A stretch of 8,239 nucleotides of DNA from Rhodospirillales bacterium (GTDB lineage: Bacteria > Pseudomonadota > Alphaproteobacteria > Rhodospirillales > UBA2165): positions 1 to 8,239 of the forward strand of contig JABMOP010000585.1 in assembly GCA_013204125.1 (NCBI GenBank), given 5' to 3'. A program made the position numbers and the translations under genes. Below the pieces are notes generated by a model. That model was not told the DNA's origin and searched no databases. It saw nothing but the letters and a program-made list of their open reading frames with translations. This document shows positions 6,047 through 8,239 of the stretch, piece after piece; the stretch's first letter is position 1, and each line of letters starts with the position of its first letter.

Positions 6047-7612
6047 CTATTTTTCTGCCGATGCAACGGCCGGGGACATGGCGGCGATACGTCTATAAAT
6101 ACTTTTGTGATTGATAAGGTAGGCTGCAATACGGCCATCCATCGCGCTTTTCAGATTAGACGACGGACATGCCGATTTCAGCTCGTTGCGCACCCGATCA
6201 TTCCCTTGCGCCGTATAACGCCATTTATCCATAAGCCTCGATATTTGATGCTCGTTGTTGACGGCCCGGCCAATCAGATCCGAAACCGATCCGGGTGTTG
6301 CGCTGGTGCAAATGGTGGGCGGCACGCCAAGACCGTGCAGCACATAACCCGACGGCGTGATAAAGCGCGACCAGGTGAGAATTAGTTCAGCATCGTTGGG
6401 TAAGGGAATAACCGTCTGCACCGTGCCTTTGCCGTAAGAGGCTGACCCGACAACAACCGCGCGTTTGTGGTCTTGAAGCGCGGCGGCGACAATTTCGGAG
6501 GCCGAAGCTGAACGGCTGTTGACCAATACGACGATTGGCAATTGGTCGGCCAAGTCCGTTCCGTGGGCGTTATAACTATGGCGGCTCGCAGGATGGCGGC
6601 CCATTGTCGAAACAATACGCCCATGCGTCAAAAACAAATCGGCCACTTTAATAGCTTGGGAAAGAAGCCCGCCGGGATTGCTGCGTAAATCCAGTATGAT
6701 ACCGCCGATAGGCGACTCGCCTGCCCGCCGGGCCGCCACTATCGTTTTAGAAAGCTGGTGGGCTGTTTGTTTATTAAATCCACGAATTTGAAGGTGCAGA
6801 ATTTCGCCTTTTCTGGACGCGTACACCGTCGGCGAAATCACCCGTTCGCGGCGGATCGAAAATTCGAACGGGTTAATGATTTGCGCTCGCTCAAGGCGGA
6901 TGCCGACGGTGGTGCCGATATCGCCTTTAATAAACTTGCTAATGTCATGTTGGCTTAGACCATTGAGGGTCTGGTTATTTGCATGGGTAATGATGTCGCC
7001 GTTAACAATTCCAGCGCGGGCGGCTGGCGCTTCGTCGAACACTTCGGTTACCAATGCGCCTTCGGGCACCTGGCGGAAGCTGATGCCGATACCGCCGAAC
7101 CCGGATCGTTTTTCGCGGTTTCGCGTTGCCTTATCAGTGCCCGAATATCTGGAGAAATTATCCAGCAAGGTAATCGAGCCGTCGAATACGGCTTCAAAGA
7201 TTTGTTCCGAACTGGCTGCGCGCGCAGTTTCAGACCCTTTCCGGACCGAGCGAATAGCATCGACCGTGAACTGCGCCCATTTTTCAGGCCCGGCGCCGGT
7301 GCCCGGCGCACTAAGTGTTATCCGGCCTTCGCTGCCGTAACCCACGAGGATGTTGTCCCCATCTTCGGAAACGACGATGGTCGGATCGATTGCCGACATG
7401 CCGCTCAGACCGACGATCGAAAGCTTCCTTAGGGATACAGGTTTGATAAAACGATCCGATATATTACGAAATCCAACAGAGAAGACATGGCGGGCGTCCG
7501 CGACGGAAAACAAATCGTTGTTCCGCTCGGCTTCTTGAACGCCGCTGCAACCGGCCAGAATAAAACCCAAGGCGACGACCGGTAATTCTAATTTCCCGAA
7601 CAAATTGGTCAC
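6047..7612 (-). CDS. S41 family C-terminal processing protease, predicted lipoprotein
   Basis: This is a 521-residue periplasmic serine protease of the CtpA/Prc type, which cleaves substrates near their C-termini. A hydrophobic start (PVVALGFILAGC) carries a lipobox, LAGC, with lipidated Cys22, so the protein should be membrane-anchored. Residues about 35-165 form an N-terminal region that I cannot assign in detail. A PDZ domain follows at about 170-255 (GFGGIGISFRQ with the AGIVNGDIITHANNQTL core). The peptidase core contains GIILDLRSNPGG (304-315), the nucleophile Ser370 in SASASEIVAAALQD, Lys395 in SYGKGTVQ and Gln399. The 25-residue Ser-to-Lys spacing equals that of E. coli Prc (S452/K477). 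The last 90 residues hold the only other cysteines, Cys435 and Cys482. The start is a GTG with a distant AAGGGA; no better start precedes the signal peptide. rnr lies upstream with a terminator between; rpmG lies 125 bases downstream. Confidence 0.93.
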   Translation of the reverse strand: MTNLFGKLELPVVALGFILAGCSGVQEAERNNDLFSVADARHVFSVGFRNISDRFIKPVSLRKLSIVGLSGMSAIDPTIVVSEDGDNILVGYGSEGRITLSAPGTGAGPEKWAQFTVDAIRSVRKGSETARAASSEQIFEAVFDGSITLLDNFSRYSGTDKATRNREKRSGFGGIGISFRQVPEGALVTEVFDEAPAARAGIVNGDIITHANNQTLNGLSQHDISKFIKGDIGTTVGIRLERAQIINPFEFSIRRERVISPTVYASRKGEILHLQIRGFNKQTAHQLSKTIVAARRAGESPIGGIILDLRSNPGGLLSQAIKVADLFLTHGRIVSTMGRHPASRHSYNAHGTDLADQLPIVVLVNSRSASASEIVAAALQDHKRAVVVGSASYGKGTVQTVIPLPNDAELILTWSRFITPSGYVLHGLGVPPTICTSATPGSVSDLIGRAVNNEHQISRLMDKWRYTAQGNDRVRNELKSACPSSNLKSAMDGRIAAYLINHKSIYRRIAAMSPAVASAEK

Positions 7613-7653
7613 GCGTCCATCTATCCCTTGCTCATCTATTTTACCCGCTCATC

Positions 7654-7682
7654 AAAAAGTCGCCACTTAGCTTGTAGCGACT
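7654..7682 (-). terminator. Intrinsic terminator after rnr
   Basis: On the minus strand AGTCGCTAC (7674-7682) pairs with GTGGCGACT (7658-7666) across a seven-base AAGCTAA loop. This gives a nine-base stem with one wobble, followed directly by a run of five Ts (7654-7658). It lies about 70 bases beyond the rnr stop codon and about 40 bases before the S41 protease start, so the protease gene probably has its own promoter in the short remaining gap. TAAAAT at 7638-7643 is a possible -10, with no clear -35. Confidence 0.85.
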
Positions 7683-7750
7683 GTCGAAGGCGGACCGTCT
7701 GCAGAGATGGAGCAGCATGCCATAATTATCCAGTTAATTGGTAGCGTTTT

Positions 7751-8239
7751 CTATGATTTAGGCCGCCTCGTTTTAGGAATTATTTCCAATATCAAAGAGC
7801 CTTTAAGCGGATCCGAATCACGGATCTTGCATTCGACCAAATCGCCGATCCGGAATATCAGCTTAGACCGCCGGCCAACCAGACGGCGCCGGACTTCATC
7901 TAAGCGGTAGTAATCCTCCGGTAAATGGCTCATCGGAACGAAGCCATCGGCCAGGGTTTCAGATAGAGTGACGAAAAGCCCGTACCTTGTAACGCCCGAT
8001 ACGCGGGCGCTCAGCATCTCATCTTTGCGGGCCGCATAATAGGCCGCGGCGAAGCGGTCATTGGCGTCGCGCTCGGCGGCGACGGAGCGGCGTTCGGTTT
8101 CCGTTACCAGCTCTCCAAGCGCGTTCCAATCTTCAGGCTCCGAAGGCAGGCCGCCTTCACCTAATCCCAGCCCCGATACAAGGGCGCGGTGAACCATCAA
8201 ATCGGCATAGCGCCGAATTGGCGACGTGAAATGGCAATA
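7751..8239 (-). CDS. rnr: Ribonuclease R, C-terminal part (5' end outside window)
   Basis: RNase R is a processive 3'-to-5' exoribonuclease of the RNB family that degrades structured RNA. The visible 162 residues open with YCHFTSPIRRYADLMVHRAL, the signature at the end of the RNB catalytic domain. After a helical linker (about 43-73) comes a C-terminal S1 RNA-binding domain (about 74-154; SARVSGVTRYGLFVTL, then DGFVPMSHL). The protein stops about eight residues after the S1 domain (PKTRRPKS), so it lacks the long lysine-rich tail of E. coli RNase R. The family assignment rests on the RNB signature followed by a single S1 domain. RNase II shares this layout, but the HFTSPIRRYADL wording and the alphaproteobacterial neighbours favour RNase R. 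The reading frame is open to the window edge. Confidence 0.93.
   Translation of the reverse strand, partial: YCHFTSPIRRYADLMVHRALVSGLGLGEGGLPSEPEDWNALGELVTETERRSVAAERDANDRFAAAYYAARKDEMLSARVSGVTRYGLFVTLSETLADGFVPMSHLPEDYYRLDEVRRRLVGRRSKLIFRIGDLVECKIRDSDPLKGSLILEIIPKTRRPKS

Noticed and set aside
6876..7432. Plus-strand open frames of about 150 codons opposite the S41 protease
   Set aside because: They overlap each other in different frames and lie inside the intact protease gene; composition and wording are typical of antisense noise.

Overview
The window looks like a chromosomal housekeeping segment of an alphaproteobacterium, probably from the Rhodospirillales or a related order. The main reasons are a near-textbook DivK cell-cycle response regulator, a HisZ regulatory subunit placed directly upstream of purA, a zinc-free (no CxxC) 55-residue ribosomal protein L33, and the grouping of rpmG, an S41 protease and rnr. 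Base composition is moderately GC-rich, with AT-rich gaps between genes. I see no insertion sequence, phage gene, tRNA, rRNA, CRISPR array or sign of recent transfer. The species assignment is inference from gene content only.

Layout. From 1 to 4256 everything reads on the minus strand: a glycosyltransferase (3279-4256), an exported protein of unknown function (2586-3188), hisZ (1252-2424) and purA (1-1252, cut by the window edge just before its C-terminus). hisZ and purA share one base (TAATG) and must be co-transcribed. From 4417 to 5605 two genes read on the plus strand: a Crp-type cyclic-nucleotide-dependent regulator and divK. A bidirectional terminator at 5693-5723 separates divK from the convergent gene rpmG (5754-5921). 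Beyond it, still on the minus strand, lie an S41 lipoprotein protease (6047-7612) and the 3' end of rnr (7751-8239), which has its own terminator at 7654-7682. No gap between genes exceeds about 165 bases.

Functions. purA and hisZ belong to purine and histidine synthesis, two pathways that draw on the purine pool. The Crp-type regulator keeps the residues that contact cyclic-nucleotide phosphate in E. coli CRP, and also the CRP recognition-helix pattern, so it probably responds to a cyclic nucleotide and reads a CRP-like site. It is divergent from the glycosyltransferase and upstream of divK. divK stands without pleD here. rpmG, the S41 protease and rnr cover translation, envelope proteolysis and RNA turnover.

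Novelty. I do not see a clearly new system. The items most worth a second look are small dyads sitting on or near promoters (divK, rpmG, crp, hisZ), an orphan consensus Shine-Dalgarno sequence upstream of hisZ, the extended S41 protease with a lone cysteine pair in its C-terminal domain, and an exported protein that I cannot place.
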